Notes: a model not told the origin generated them from the sequence alone. A stretch of DNA of 64,000 nt from Madurella fahalii (GCA_029876055.1 CM056875.1:8829001-8893000); one strand, 5' to 3'; counted from the first letter of the stretch, positions 1-10,031 are shown. Numbers and translations: made by a program.

Positions 1-813
1 TGGGAGTAAAGTTTGTGGCACCGCCCGCCTGCAGAATTCCTCTTTGCTGTGGCGTCAGCAACGAGTTGATCTTCTCAGGCGACCAGCACTCGACGCTGCC
101 CTTTCCGTTGAACAGGATCGAGTCGTAGCACGTCAGCTCAATGTCGGCCTCCCTGGTAATCCGGTGAATCTCGTAGGACGTCGTGTGCCTGAAGTCCCCG
201 AGCAAGAGCGGCTGAGGGTGCGCTGCTGCCATCTCGATAGCCCGCAGGGACTTCTCGTCCGCCGTGATGAGGCTGAACGGCTTGGGCTGGTTTTTGGGGT
301 GGATGATAATGGCTCCGTATAGACCATCGTCGAGCTGGCCCAGCTGGTGGGCGTGGTACCAGTGACTGCCGTACTGAGTCGCCGTCCACTTGTAGTTGAA
401 CGACCTTCCGGGCTGGATATGGCGCTGTGTCAATCCAGGGACGCCATCAGACCAGGGGGTGAGGGCCATCGTGATGCCTGACTAGGTGTTAGCTTGGCTA
501 TCACAAGACACCAGCAATTCGAGCACGTACCATGGAAGTGCACCGTGCTGTTGTACGGCAGGTTGTTGTGCACGATGACTTCGACCTCGTCACCTTGGTC
601 GATCTCGAGGGTTGGGCCCGGGAACTGGCCATTCACCAGGATCATCTCTCGCGCCCGTCCATCGGGGGCGTAAACTTCCCAGGTTAGGGTGAGCTCAAAG
701 GTTTTGCGTGCTTGGACACTGCGAGTCGGGATGATGGGTGATGCAAGAGAGAAAGAAACGAGAGTAACGAGCAAAACGCCCAGCCACCGCTGGATGGCTC
801 CTTGGTGACGCAT
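1..813 (-). CDS. Laccase-like multicopper oxidase, N-terminal part (runs off the window)
   Basis: Secreted copper oxidase of the laccase/ascorbate-oxidase superfamily, which oxidises phenolic substrates and reduces O2 to water. The start at 813 gives a hydrophobic N-terminus (RWLGVLLVTLVSFSLA) suited to secretion. Exon 1 is 813-531; an intron at 530-478 (GTACGT...GCTAAC...CAG) interrupts the first copper motif so that HFHG is completed as HFHGI; exon 2 runs from 477 off the left edge. Visible family motifs: FPGPTLE, STVHFHGI (type 2/3 copper ligands), TPWSDGVPGLTQ, HWYHAH (second ligand motif) and GLYGAIIIHP. About 253 codons are visible, roughly the first cupredoxin domain and the start of the second. 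The C-terminal HCH copper motifs lie outside, so whether the enzyme is complete, and which subgroup it belongs to (ascomycete pigment laccase or other), cannot be judged. Confidence 0.9.
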
Positions 814-3800
814 ACCGGGTACCTGGATTCAGGAACAGGTAATCATCTGCAGGTACACGCGAGGTCTGAGAGGGCGAGGCTGGTCGACTGAGAGCTTCGA
901 GACCCAACCTCCTCAGTATATAAGTGTAAGTCGTGCTGGCTCCACTCTCGTATTTTCCGAGAAGGGCAATAACTCGCCTGTTGGCGCTGATCATCCTTCC
1001 TTGTGCTAGATGATTCACAAGTGGATCCCAATCAGTCGGTGTCATCACATTCAGCTAACCCGTTTGCCGGAGTGGCGTTTGATAGGCCCCAGTGAGGCTT
1101 GTCGATCCTTGCGCCAAGGCTCACCACGCCCAGAAGTCACAGACAAAATTTTGTGCGCTACTGGGCACGCTTGAAACAATTTTAAATTTCCAAGTGAGGC
1201 ACCAGGAATAGGGGAGCCTTTCGGATAGCTAATGGCGCCTGCGGGTTCGAGTATTGGCGCATGATCAAAATTTATTGTTGTTGCTGTTGTTGTTGCCGAG
1301 CGTGGATAGGGGAGCATGGAGGATCCGGCACTTGCACAGCATCCGTCAAATTATGCACCAGCCGGTGGGGCGTACACTCAGCACTTGACTAGAAGAGGAG
1401 AGGGATCCCGGTTAAGTCTTCCAGGGCTGAACGCTCTAGAGTTGATCACGTCCGAGAGCGGCTTTCCGGTCGAGCAACAGCTGAGCCATGTGGGCACCGC
1501 CAAGCACACCAAGCCAAGTCGGTGAGCAACTTTCGGGAAGCGCCAGCAAAAGAAAGAAGGTAAGTAGGAGTCTCGCGTGTTTATGAGCATCGAACACGAG
1601 ATGTGAAGCCGAGTTCTGGCACCGTTTTTTTCGTTCTTGAGCAATGAAATTATGCAGTTCTCCCTCTGAGTGAACCGCGATATGGGCTTTGAAAACTTGA
1701 GGTACTTACAGACATTGGAACTTTACCATCTTGACGTTAACGTTTCGACATGGCGTGGCGTCAGATGGATGAATCAGGGAGAGCTAAAATATAATTACAA
1801 AGGACTAGGAGGCTAGTAAAAAGACAAGGGGGAGTCAAGGAACAGAAGGAACTGATGCCCCGTGCTGACAACTTCTGGCCTCACCTCGAGGATGATGTGT
1901 GGGATAGCCACGACGTCATCCGCGCTTGGTTGCCCCTGAGAACATGGGGAAATGAAGTACACATAAATTAGGATGCGCTTAAATGCGCCAGCCCGGCCTT
2001 AGTTGACACGCAAACTGCAAGCCACCGATGCAATATCCCCGATATATATCACAATCGACGTATCTCTGTCCGTGACCTCTGGCGCCCCAAACGTTCATGC
2101 AGGGGGAAACTGAGTCGAGACCGGGCTGTCCTGATCACCAATGATAGCCATGCGAGCCATCAGCACGTGCCAACGCATCGAAATTGCCTCCTTTGCATGA
2201 TGACGCGTTTGCTGCCTTGTTGCCTCTATGGCGCTGTTGGAACACTTTATGGCTTGACGGCCTGTAACAACATTTGTCGGACCACCATGACCATGCAGAC
2301 ATCAAAGAATCGTCACCGGGGCGATAAGGCCGGTGATAGATTGTGGGAAGTCTATTAGTAGTCCCTAGATTCGCCAATTGACACAAATGTTGGTGCCATC
2401 CGCCGAACGCGACATCACAGTGAAATGTCTAACAAGCAGTATAAGAGCGTCAAGCTATGTGTCTCACATAAATGTACAAATGCCTCCCATTGGGACTGAT
2501 GTGGTGTCCAGTTTCTGGGAAGCCTATCCCTGAAAGTCCAGGTGATTCCATGATGCTCTCCGCAGTCTCCTGGCCCAGGTTCTGTCAGATGAGCAGGCTC
2601 GTAATAGCAGGGAGGCATGCGACGTCCATTCTATCGAGGTGAGCTGCGAGAACTCAGTCAGAACACAAGGTACCCTAGGTATCTTCCAGTTTTTTCTGGG
2701 CGCCAAATGTGTGAGAAAGCAGGGATAGCTGCTGGCCGCTTGTCTTAAATGATGACATTCATGAATGCTGCCGTGCGTCTTTTCCGAATACCTTGGTTTT
2801 TCTGTTCCCTAATATTGGTTTCCATACCCCGGCAGAAATTCAACGCTGCCGCGAGAGAAGTATCTAAGTGATCTTAGCCGTGTAGCAAGTTGGTCCAGTC
2901 ATGGCGGATGCTCATAATTACTCAAGGAGAACATGCACCATGGCCTGGCTTCTCAGCTCAGTACATGCATCTTTTGGTTCAATGTGCCGTCTGGCAGCCA
3001 TGACACATCGATTTAACCACACTGCTGTATCCTCGCACAAGTTGAAGCTCAGTTAAATCCAGGCCTTTATGGCCGTCATGGCAACCATGTACGCCACCGA
3101 ACCAGGGGACAACCCCCTTGCGGAACTGGGTGTCGTGCCCTCGCTTCGTCAGGTCGCGGAGCCGGGTGTTCGCCAGTTAATGTTCTTCGTCCGGGCTAGA
3201 CATCACCACGTATTGCACTTTGCAGTTGCTCCGGTTGATGGCCACATTTACCGGGATGGCGTTCGGGGCGCTGGAACTTGCCGTAGGCCCATTTTCTTTT
3301 GCACCATACGTACCTAAGGGCCGTCCTGACCATTGCCCCTTAAACAGGACTATCTATTCACTACTCTTTGCATACCTATTGCAGGCTCAATTGACGAGCT
3401 TTCTTTGCGTACAAAGCGGTCTCCCTCTGACCAGAGGGAGCTCTATCTGCACATGTTGTTTTGACCTTGTTTAGGCTGCAGGGACCTGATTTGTGGTGGT
3501 GTCGCCTGGCCTGTCTTGTCTATCTTGTCTGTCTGGCATTTGGCCGTCTTTGCCCTCCCCCTTGTTTTTGGTGGGTATGTGGGTGTAGATGTGTGTTTCT
3601 GCACCATTTCACTATGCCGTCCTGCATCATGTCCAAAGGAGATTATTGGCTCTAGTAAAGGCAGAGATGTCTTGTTATTACTACCGTAGCTGGATTAGTT
3701 ATGATCACTACGGTACCTTATTCGGACTTTGCCCCTAACCCTTAAGTCCATTCGGCAATCATTACATAAGCATCCTGTTACATTCACCCACCTCATGATT

Positions 3801-3862
3801 CGAGTCATACAATGAACGCGAGCCAGAACTGAATCTGAACAGTAAAATCAATTAGACAAACC
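814..3862. other. Intergenic region, about 3 kb, containing one dispersed-repeat copy
   Basis: I see no convincing gene on either strand; open frames are short and lack recognisable motifs. The stretch just above 813 should hold the promoter of the multicopper oxidase. A copy of a dispersed repeat lies at 3241-3614 (separate entry). Confidence 0.6.
3241..3614 (+). repeat. Dispersed repeat, copy A (RIP-marked)
   Basis: About 370 bases align with 54577-54928 in the same orientation, from the motif TTTAC(C/T)GGGATGGCG to CATTTCACTA. Differences are mostly transitions. Many are CpA/TpG in this copy against TpA in the other, but some TpA sites occur here instead, so both copies appear mutated from a common ancestor. 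A short hairpin, CCCTCTGACCAGAGGG, is intact here near 3420-3440. No long coding frame is kept. Size and structure would suit a solo LTR or a non-autonomous element, but I found no diagnostic ends or target-site duplication. Confidence 0.8.
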
Positions 3863-4720
3863 ATGGCAGTCATTCAAGCACAACCACCCACTCCCACCGT
3901 TGACACTACAAATCCAAACATTCTGCGGTGGGATGATATCGGTCTAACCCTGATCTACGACTTCATCACTGAATTCGAAGAAGCAACCATGATCGCAGCG
4001 TTTCACGCGGCCGAGCCGAATCCACAGCTCAACGGCAAGAAACGTATCAGTCAACATTTTGGCTACCACTTTGACTACACCACCTTTGGTGCCTCAGAAA
4101 CAAATTTTACCCCGGTGCCTTCCTACATCACCGACTTCCTCCCGCGGCTTCCCATACAGGACTATTTCCCCGACCAGTTCACCATCCAGTACTACCCGCC
4201 AGGGGCCGGAATCCCGCCGCACGTTGACACCCATTCCATGTTTGGCGAGGCTCTCTATAGCCTCTCGTTTGGCAGCGCAGTGCCCGTGGTGTTTCGGATG
4301 TCGGGCCCGAACGACGCGCGCAAGATGCGCTTGCCCAAGAGGTCGGCGGCGGCGGTGCAGCAGGGCGCGTCGGAGACCGCCGAGAGGGTATCAGGGTCTT
4401 CTCCGCCACCAACAGGTGGCGGGGCGGAGCAGAGCCAAAAAGAGGAGGACAGAGCGGAGGAACAGACGCACCCCTCGTGGGAATTGCTCCTCCCGCCCCG
4501 CTCGTTGCTCCTGATGACGGGCGCTTCGCGGTATGGCTACACGCACGGCATCAGGCCGCGCAAGACGGATGTCATTGATGGCCAGACGGTACAGAGACAA
4601 GGGAGATACTCGATTACGATGCGCACGGTTAGGCGGGGGAACGAGATTGGCTGCCGGTGTGAGTATCCGGGGGTGTGTGATGCGAGGATACGCGAGGAGA
4701 TGATGAGTGGCCGGGAGTAG
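3863..4720 (+). CDS. AlkB-family Fe(II)/2-oxoglutarate dioxygenase
   Basis: Uninterrupted frame of 285 aa. Family members hydroxylate and remove alkyl groups from nucleic acids or other substrates. The double-stranded beta-helix core is recognisable: FTIQYYPPGAGIPPHVD, with metal ligands H120 and D122; LYSLSFGS; LLLMTGASRYGYTHGI, with the distal ligand H228; and RYSITMR, whose arginines (R248, R254) would bind 2-oxoglutarate. A polar low-complexity insert (about residues 150-205, rich in Ala, Pro, Gly, Glu) separates the halves of the core. A short C-terminal Cys cluster (CRCEYPGVC, C264, C266, C272) follows. The arrangement resembles the AlkB domain of the ALKBH8/ALKBH4-like branch more than bacterial AlkB, but no RRM or methyltransferase domain is attached. 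Substrate unknown. The start context (AAACCATGGC) is good. Confidence 0.88.
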   Translation: MAVIQAQPPTPTVDTTNPNILRWDDIGLTLIYDFITEFEEATMIAAFHAAEPNPQLNGKKRISQHFGYHFDYTTFGASETNFTPVPSYITDFLPRLPIQDYFPDQFTIQYYPPGAGIPPHVDTHSMFGEALYSLSFGSAVPVVFRMSGPNDARKMRLPKRSAAAVQQGASETAERVSGSSPPPTGGGAEQSQKEEDRAEEQTHPSWELLLPPRSLLLMTGASRYGYTHGIRPRKTDVIDGQTVQRQGRYSITMRTVRRGNEIGCRCEYPGVCDARIREEMMSGRE

Positions 4721-5524
4721 CATGATAACTTCTATGCACTGCAACATGCGCCACTTACTGCTGGTCTATGGATATCATTGTTGGCAATCCTGGTTATACA
4801 TAGGACGACCTGGTCAGGTGATCCGACTCTCCAGAGGCTCCATCGCTCGAATTCTCATCAATATCCCCTATCCATTTGCCCTTCGTTTCCAATCTTGCCG
4901 AGGTTCAACACTTAAACACCATGCCACATAGTCCGGTGTGACAACTTTTAAAGTAGTCACTAATTAACCTTATTAGCCACCCACCAAAGTCTAGCGTTGA
5001 CCGAGTCTCACTTGATCGAGGCATTCACGATCAAGTTTCATCGATAATCAACTTAAAATTGCTAGGGATGAGAGACGCCTAGCACCATCTGCAAGTCGAA
5101 AGGTTACCTGGGCTGTCACATTTCACATTCATAAGTCAACCGTAGAAGCGCATTGCAAGTTGGTGATCAAAAGTCCGAAAATCAATGCTCTAGTAATTAA
5201 TTAGTCCTGGTTTAAATAACCGGACCCGCATACTTGCTAAAGAACAACGGGTAAGTAGTTGCCTGAAGGCAAACCCGTCACGACAAGCCGCCGTAAATTA
5301 GTCCTCCCGAGCGACAATGCAGGTGCAAAGAGTATGGATAAGTATGCTGTTCCCTGCGTAACATCAAAACGCCGCCCCGCCCCCCCAACCCATACGAAGT
5401 AGATACGTGCTCATTTTACCGAGCCCCAGAAATATGTTCTGTGAATAGGGAGTGAAATATGTGCTGTGAATAGGGGTTGTATGGAGATTCCCCGATAACA
5501 ACTCAAGCTCCGAAAACCTCATGT
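4721..5524. other. Intergenic region with a short tandem duplication
   Basis: Moderately AT-rich spacer between convergent genes. It holds an imperfect tandem duplication of about 24 bases around 5429-5475 (AAATATGT-CTGTGAATAGGG twice). No gene seen. Confidence 0.6.
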
Positions 5525-6283
5525 TCAGAGCTTGGTCATGACATAACCGCTCGCCGCCTTGGTGAGCTCCTTGATTCCCTTCCACCCGGCCGCAGCCACC
5601 TTCGCCGCCTCTTTGGCCGTAACCTCAACAAAACTCGGCTTCGGGCGCTCGCTGACATCCCTAGGGATGAGATAGACGACGGACTCCTCGGGGACGATCT
5701 GCCAGCGGCCTCCGATGCGCCGATCCACCACGTCCACATAGACCCCCTTTCCGTCCCCGTGGCGGGAATGCTCGCTCTGCCAGATCCTCTCGTAGAGCTC
5801 CGGATCGAGCTCGTTGCCGTCCAGCAGGCAGTACGCGGTGCGCGCGATCACCTCCTGCCACCCCCGGCCGGCGTTGCTCAGCACGATGGCGTCGGTGCCC
5901 TTCCTCTCCCGCAGAGGGACCAGCTGCATGGCGACGCCCGGCTGGCCGGGCTCGCAGCAGTGCTCGCAGAGGCCGTCACACTCGAAATAGGTCCTGTGGC
6001 CGTGCGGCCCGTCGCTGATGGTCTTAGGGCAAAGCGTTTCGTACCCGGCCTGGGCGAACACGTTCCGGTACGAGGAGCAGTGAACCCAGGAAGCGCTCGC
6101 GGGAGGGACGGCCCGGACCGCTTCTTTGATCGCCTTCCTCTGGGGGTAGTTGAAGGCCACGACGGGGCCGATGTCGTCCCGGAGATGGATGTGGTGCGGG
6201 CAAAGTAGCTTGCCTTTCTTATCGCGCGCTCCGGGGTCGGTGCAGTTGCACCAGGAGTGTCGAGGGCTATGAAACCAGCACAT
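5525..6283 (-). CDS. Conserved-looking hypothetical protein, Cys-rich N-terminal half
   Basis: Single frame of 252 aa starting MCWFHSPRHSWCNC. I do not recognise the family. The N-terminal half is rich in Cys and His (CNCTDPG, CPHHIHL, HCSSYRNVF, CEHCCEPG), which could suit metal binding or disulfides. The second half contains VDVVDRRIGGRWQIVPEESV and an Ala/Lys-rich C-terminal helix. No signal peptide or membrane segment is apparent. Codon choice is strongly GC-ending, as in neighbouring real genes, and the frame is open far longer than chance, so I take it as a gene. A long GT microsatellite lies about 30 bases upstream of the start, in the presumed 5' leader. Confidence 0.65.
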   Translation of the reverse strand: MCWFHSPRHSWCNCTDPGARDKKGKLLCPHHIHLRDDIGPVVAFNYPQRKAIKEAVRAVPPASASWVHCSSYRNVFAQAGYETLCPKTISDGPHGHRTYFECDGLCEHCCEPGQPGVAMQLVPLRERKGTDAIVLSNAGRGWQEVIARTAYCLLDGNELDPELYERIWQSEHSRHGDGKGVYVDVVDRRIGGRWQIVPEESVVYLIPRDVSERPKPSFVEVTAKEAAKVAAAGWKGIKELTKAASGYVMTKL

Positions 6284-6309
6284 TGTTTCCGTGTTTTCGT
6301 GTTCTTGGT

Positions 6310-6311
<2 letters not shown>

Positions 6312-6351
<40 letters not shown>
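6312..6351. repeat. (GT)n microsatellite
   Basis: About 18-19 uninterrupted GT units lie immediately 5' of the hypothetical gene ending at 6283 (minus strand), in its presumed leader or promoter. Likely length-polymorphic. Confidence 0.95.
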
Positions 6352-6725
6352 GATGCTGAAGGTTGTGTTTGGAGGAGTATTCTCTTCCATCGGGCTATCG
6401 CTTCTGGATGGCAGGGCAGGGTCTTTATATATACAGGGACATTATGGCACATGGCGGCTGCGGTTTGGTGAATAGGAAAAACATGAGGCAAACAGATGAA
6501 ATGTTGTTGAGTATGGTGGTACACTGTTCATGGTAAGCAGTAACACCCGTGCGGTAGTAGATGTGAGGTTTCTACCGGATGAAGCATATCTGGTCCCGGC
6601 ACAGAACAAGTAGATCCAAAGCTGGTAGTGACTAGTAAACGCTGTTACTGTTTTGAAGATTGACATACTGGGTAAGTCTGAGGCCAACTCTGACTGTTCG
6701 TTTTCGTATCAACTCCGCAACCAAA

Positions 6726-7070
6726 CTAATTAGGGAACAATAGCGGGTTGTTCGGATTAGCTTCTTGACGCTGGCAACCTGAAGCTTCCTTGGAAACCGG
6801 CATGGCATTAAAGATTATGTAACAATCCTGAGTGCCGGACTGCACAGCTGGAGCAAAGAGAGACTTCAAACAACCTTCTTCACTGCTAGGAGATGTGGGT
6901 GCAGTGCCCTGAGTGCCGAACTGCAAAACTGGAACAAAGAGAGATTGCAAACAACCTTCTCCACAGCTAGGAAGACGTGGATGCAGGGCAGAGTGATTGA
7001 TAATGTAATTCTCGTCGGGCGACGTGCCGGACTGTAAATACTTGCTAATCATCGAGTGTTCACAATGCAT
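6726..7070 (-). CDS. Short open frame with an internal 27-residue tandem repeat (uncertain gene)
   Basis: A 114-residue frame whose middle consists of two copies of a 27-aa unit, each ending in the pattern EGCL-SLF-P--Q-GTQ. The duplication is visible in DNA as two 81-base units (6827-6907 and 6908-6988). A weaker partial echo (YLQSGTSP) precedes them. The unit length is a multiple of three and the frame stays open across both copies. I recognise no family, there is no signal peptide, and the composition is not clearly fungal coding. It may be part of a spliced gene or a chance frame over a tandem duplication. Confidence 0.25.
   Translation of the reverse strand: MHCEHSMISKYLQSGTSPDENYIINHSALHPRLPSCGEGCLQSLFVPVLQFGTQGTAPTSPSSEEGCLKSLFAPAVQSGTQDCYIIFNAMPVSKEASGCQRQEANPNNPLLFPN
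6827..6988. repeat. Tandem duplication, 2 x 81 bases
   Basis: Two adjacent units beginning CCTGAGTGCCG-ACTGCA and differing at roughly one base in six. Located between the hypothetical gene at 5525-6283 and the reductase at 7527. Confidence 0.9.
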
Positions 7071-7526
7071 ACGACGCCGAGAACGAGGATGGAGATATTG
7101 GAGAGGATGGCACTACTTTTCTCAAACAATATTGTGACCGTAGCCAACTATGGAATATCTCCGTGGCTGCGCAGCGCGGTATGATCCTTTATTACATGCA
7201 CAACTCTGGACAGTCCCCGGGGTCAGGGAATGGTGAGCGAATAAGTTGCGGGCCCTCGCATTTAAGACCGATTGCGCGGTTTGGAGATCCCTCGCCAGGA
7301 GCGGTTGATTACCACACCAATTTTCGGAGTTTAGGTGGGAACCGCCCGATCTGCACCGTTCTCGCAATGTGAAAGATTTCAAATCCAAGATAAACTCCAT
7401 CTTCAGACTTGCATTTAAAGAGAGCTACTCTCGGATAAGATCCTCCTCATCTTCCTCTCCAGATCCACCTACAACATCCGTTCACCAACATCTACCATCT
7501 GCAGTTCACCAACCCCCTGTCTCAAC

Positions 7527-8600
7527 ATGTCTACCACCTTTTGCCCACCCATCACCATCACTTCTCCCTTCATCCCCCCATCCTCCCTTATCCTTGTAAC
7601 CGGCGCCAACGGCCTTATCGGCTCGCACATAGTCGACCAGCTCCTCGCCGCAGGCTACCGTGTTCGGGGCACCGTGCGCTCCGCCTCGCGCTGCTCCTAC
7701 CTCACCGACTTGTTCGAGGCCCGCCATGGCCCCAACCGCTTCGAGCTGTTCGAAGTCCCCGACGTAACCGCCTCGGGGGCGTGGGATGGCGCCTTGAAGG
7801 GTGTGTCGGGCATCGCGCACGTCATTGGCCCGGTGGACTACCGCGTCCGGGATGTCGATGCTGCTGTGGCCAAGGAGCTCGAGTACCAGATTCCCTTCCT
7901 CGAGGCGGTGGTGAGGGAGAGGAGCGTGAAAGCTGTCGCGTGGACTTCGTCTGCGTGGACTGCGTGGACGCCAGACGCGAAGAGGAAAGTCACCTTGACC
8001 GAGGATTGTTGGAATGACGAGGCTGTGGAGTTGGCGAGGGAGGGGGCCAATGGAGAAAATCCGGGATTGACGGGATTTATGGCGCTCAAGACGATCCTTG
8101 AGAAGAGCGTGTGGGAGTGGGTGAAGGAAAGGAAGCCCAAGTTTGCGTTCAACACCGTGTTGTTGGACACGGTGCTTGGGGAGTGTCTGGATCCGGTGAA
8201 CCAGGGGTACGTGTCCAGTGCCGGGATGGTGCACCAGATTTGGAAGAATGAAAATGTGAGCGTGCTGGATAGGGTAGAACCGCAGTGGTTCGTGGATTGT
8301 CGGGATGCGGCGAGATTGTATGTCGCGCTGATTGGGACCTCGCCCGTGGTTGATGGAGAGCGGATCTTTGGGTTCGGCGCGCGGTACAGTTGGTTCAGAG
8401 TCGCCGAGATTCTGAAGGAGCTGTATCCGGATCATGCCGACCAGATGGCGAAGCCGCAGGACTTGGGGTGGGACCAAACTGAAGTGCCGAACCAGAGAGG
8501 TGCGGAGCTGCTCGCGAGGTTGGGCCAGCAAGGTGGATGGCGGAGCCTGGAGGAGAGCGTGAAAGAGAACGCACGGCATTTTCAGGAGCTTGAGAAGTAG
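7527..8600 (+). CDS. Extended SDR: NAD(P)-dependent reductase/epimerase-like protein
   Basis: Intron-free frame of 357 aa, an extended short-chain dehydrogenase/reductase of the group that includes yeast Gre2 and dihydroflavonol-reductase-like proteins. The Rossmann start is LILVTGANGLIGSHIVDQLL, with glycines G26, G29 and G32. VRGTVRSASR follows, where an Arg after the second strand usually favours NADP(H). The catalytic Ser region is VAWTSSAWTAW (S141/S142). At the YxxxK position the sequence is F184-M-A-L-K188, so the lysine is present but the catalytic tyrosine is phenylalanine. Downstream the substrate domain looks intact (VNTVLLDTVLGE-like strand, WFVDCRDAARLYVALIG). The start follows a pyrimidine-rich leader. 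Cytosolic; substrate unknown. It may be catalytically impaired, or use another proton donor. Confidence 0.88.
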   Translation: MSTTFCPPITITSPFIPPSSLILVTGANGLIGSHIVDQLLAAGYRVRGTVRSASRCSYLTDLFEARHGPNRFELFEVPDVTASGAWDGALKGVSGIAHVIGPVDYRVRDVDAAVAKELEYQIPFLEAVVRERSVKAVAWTSSAWTAWTPDAKRKVTLTEDCWNDEAVELAREGANGENPGLTGFMALKTILEKSVWEWVKERKPKFAFNTVLLDTVLGECLDPVNQGYVSSAGMVHQIWKNENVSVLDRVEPQWFVDCRDAARLYVALIGTSPVVDGERIFGFGARYSWFRVAEILKELYPDHADQMAKPQDLGWDQTEVPNQRGAELLARLGQQGGWRSLEESVKENARHFQELEK

Positions 8601-8828
8601 GGTCTCCCGCAGTGACGGGGCATGCAGTCTTTAGCGCATCGAGTACACCGATTCTCCCATATCTGAAGGTTCAGGTGCAATTTGATGGGCGACCAGCCAC
8701 ATCCGTTCTCAGCATCGCCGGTTCGGTCTTTGGCTCTGTGAATATGTCGCTGGCGCTCCGTCTCAGAGCGGCGAGGCGGCACCGACATAGTCGCCCATCA
8801 TATATGTTTCTCAGCACCCCACAGTCCT

Positions 8829-9551
8829 TCATGATGGTGCCGGCTGCGGATTGTTTCCCACCGTCTTGTACAGATCGCGAAGTTCGAACGCCTCGTGCCC
8901 GCCCTCGGGCACTTCGCCGATGAGGCGGGCTGGCTGGCCAGCGACAATGCTAAAGCTCGGTATCACCATATTAGGGGGGATGACGCTGCCATCCAGAATG
9001 CGCACGTAGTCCTTGATGATGGCGAACTCGCCGACGGCGACTTTGGTGCCGATATGCACATGGCTTCCAACCGAGGCGGCCTGCACGACGGAGCCGGGGC
9101 CGACGAAGACGTGGTCCCCCATTCGCAGAGGCATGTATGTGAAGGCCCTGGTCGCGACACGGATTACGTTAGCGCGCGGCTGCCATCCGCTCCGAGTGGG
9201 AAGAGACACATACCCCTTGTACAACCTTCCCGGCGGGCGCAGACAGCAGCCTCGGCTGAGGAAGCAGTAGCGTCCGATGGAGACGGCTGTGTTGTTAGGC
9301 GGCGCGCCGCCGGCGGACGAGGATGACGATTGGATCGACCGAATGAGGTCGCCGCGGATCATGACCTCGGGCTGGATGACCGTCTTGCCGCCGAGCATGA
9401 TGTTCTGGGTGCCGACGAGCGTGGCCTTGCGGGCCACTTTGTTGCCCGTGTCCTGCGCGGAACGAGATTTAGCTTGAGTTCGGCCAGTTAATTGGAAGAC
9501 ATGAGCACCAACGGTTTCAATGTATTCGCCTCTCGGGGGCCTTCTCGACAT
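8829..9551 (-). CDS. DCTN5: Dynactin subunit p25 (DCTN5/RO-12 type)
   Basis: Left-handed beta-helix subunit of the dynactin pointed-end complex, which helps dynein bind cargo such as early endosomes in hyphae. The model starts at 9551 (MSRRPPRGEYIET); a longer in-frame extension upstream is not family-like. Two introns are predicted: 9512-9453 (60 nt, donor GTTGGT, weak) joining EYIET to DTGNKVARKATLVGTQNI, and 9213-9148 (66 nt, GTATGT...GCTAAC...CAG) joining RLYKG to AFTYMPLRMGDHVF. The spliced product is 198 aa, close to the family size. Diagnostic stretches are GNKVARKATL, GKTVIQPEVMIRGDL, GRYCFLSRGCCLRPP and GDHVFVGPGSVVQAASVGSHVHIG, i.e. repeated hexapeptide turns. Both introns are multiples of three and stop-free, so unspliced RNA would also be open. 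Neurospora RO-12 is the same subunit. Confidence 0.92.
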   Translation of the reverse strand: MSRRPPRGEYIETVGAHVFQLTGRTQAKSRSAQDTGNKVARKATLVGTQNIMLGGKTVIQPEVMIRGDLIRSIQSSSSSAGGAPPNNTAVSIGRYCFLSRGCCLRPPGRLYKGYVSLPTRSGWQPRANVIRVATRAFTYMPLRMGDHVFVGPGSVVQAASVGSHVHIGTKVAVGEFAIIKDYVRILDGSVIPPNMVIPSFSIVAGQPARLIGEVPEGGHEAFELRDLYKTVGNNPQPAPS

Positions 9552-10031
9552 GATGCTGCGCAGATATTCGGGACGTTTTAGAGACTGGATCAAGTGTTCG
9601 GTTTCGCCAAGACACTTTTGCAGTGATGCTTCTGGACTTTCTGCGTCGCGTCGCGGCCGCAAGGCCCCGGCGCACGAGGGTCCTCACCAACCATTACCGG
9701 GAGTAACCGCCCCTCCCGCACCCTTGCCAGTGCTGCAGTTTGGCCCCCACAGCACAGAGACAGCAGGGGTTCTTCAACTGCCCTGCGCTCTCCTCACTGG
9801 CCCTTCCAGCCGAATGGAAAGCTGCTAGTCAGCCGCGCCGCCCCCTGGAATCCTCCACAGTCCAATCTGCTTCTCCGTGCCACCACTGCGCATTGCTAGC
9901 GTAGGAACATCAGACTGAGAAAATGATGCGAAATACCCAAAGTCGCGCTCTCCCGTCACGTCAAAGATGCAGCTACGGCCCTGGTGACACAAATTCTGCT
10001 CTGCCACCACCACCGCCCTGACCAGAAAGAA
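9552..10031. other. Divergent intergenic region, about 480 bases
   Basis: Lies between the divergently transcribed dynactin p25 gene and the CorA-like gene and should contain both promoters. C-rich segments occur near 9690-9730; no gene seen. Confidence 0.6.

Noticed and set aside
3220..3474. An 84-codon frame within repeat copy A
   Set aside because: Not preserved in copy B and no motif; treated as non-coding repeat.
6257..6524. Open frames through the GT microsatellite
   Set aside because: Runs of Cys-Val or Thr-His are translations of the dinucleotide repeat, not proteins.
6827..6988. Repeat units considered as a CRISPR-like array
   Set aside because: Only two directly adjacent long units without spacers, in a eukaryotic genome.
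7506..8579. A 357-codon open frame antisense to the extended SDR
   Set aside because: It is the complementary shadow of the SDR gene; composition is His/Pro/Arg-rich without motifs, while the plus-strand frame has clear SDR motifs.
1..8600. Laccase, dioxygenase and reductase considered as a secondary-metabolite cluster
   Set aside because: No polyketide synthase, NRPS, terpene cyclase or pathway transcription factor nearby; genes are separated by housekeeping genes such as dynactin p25.
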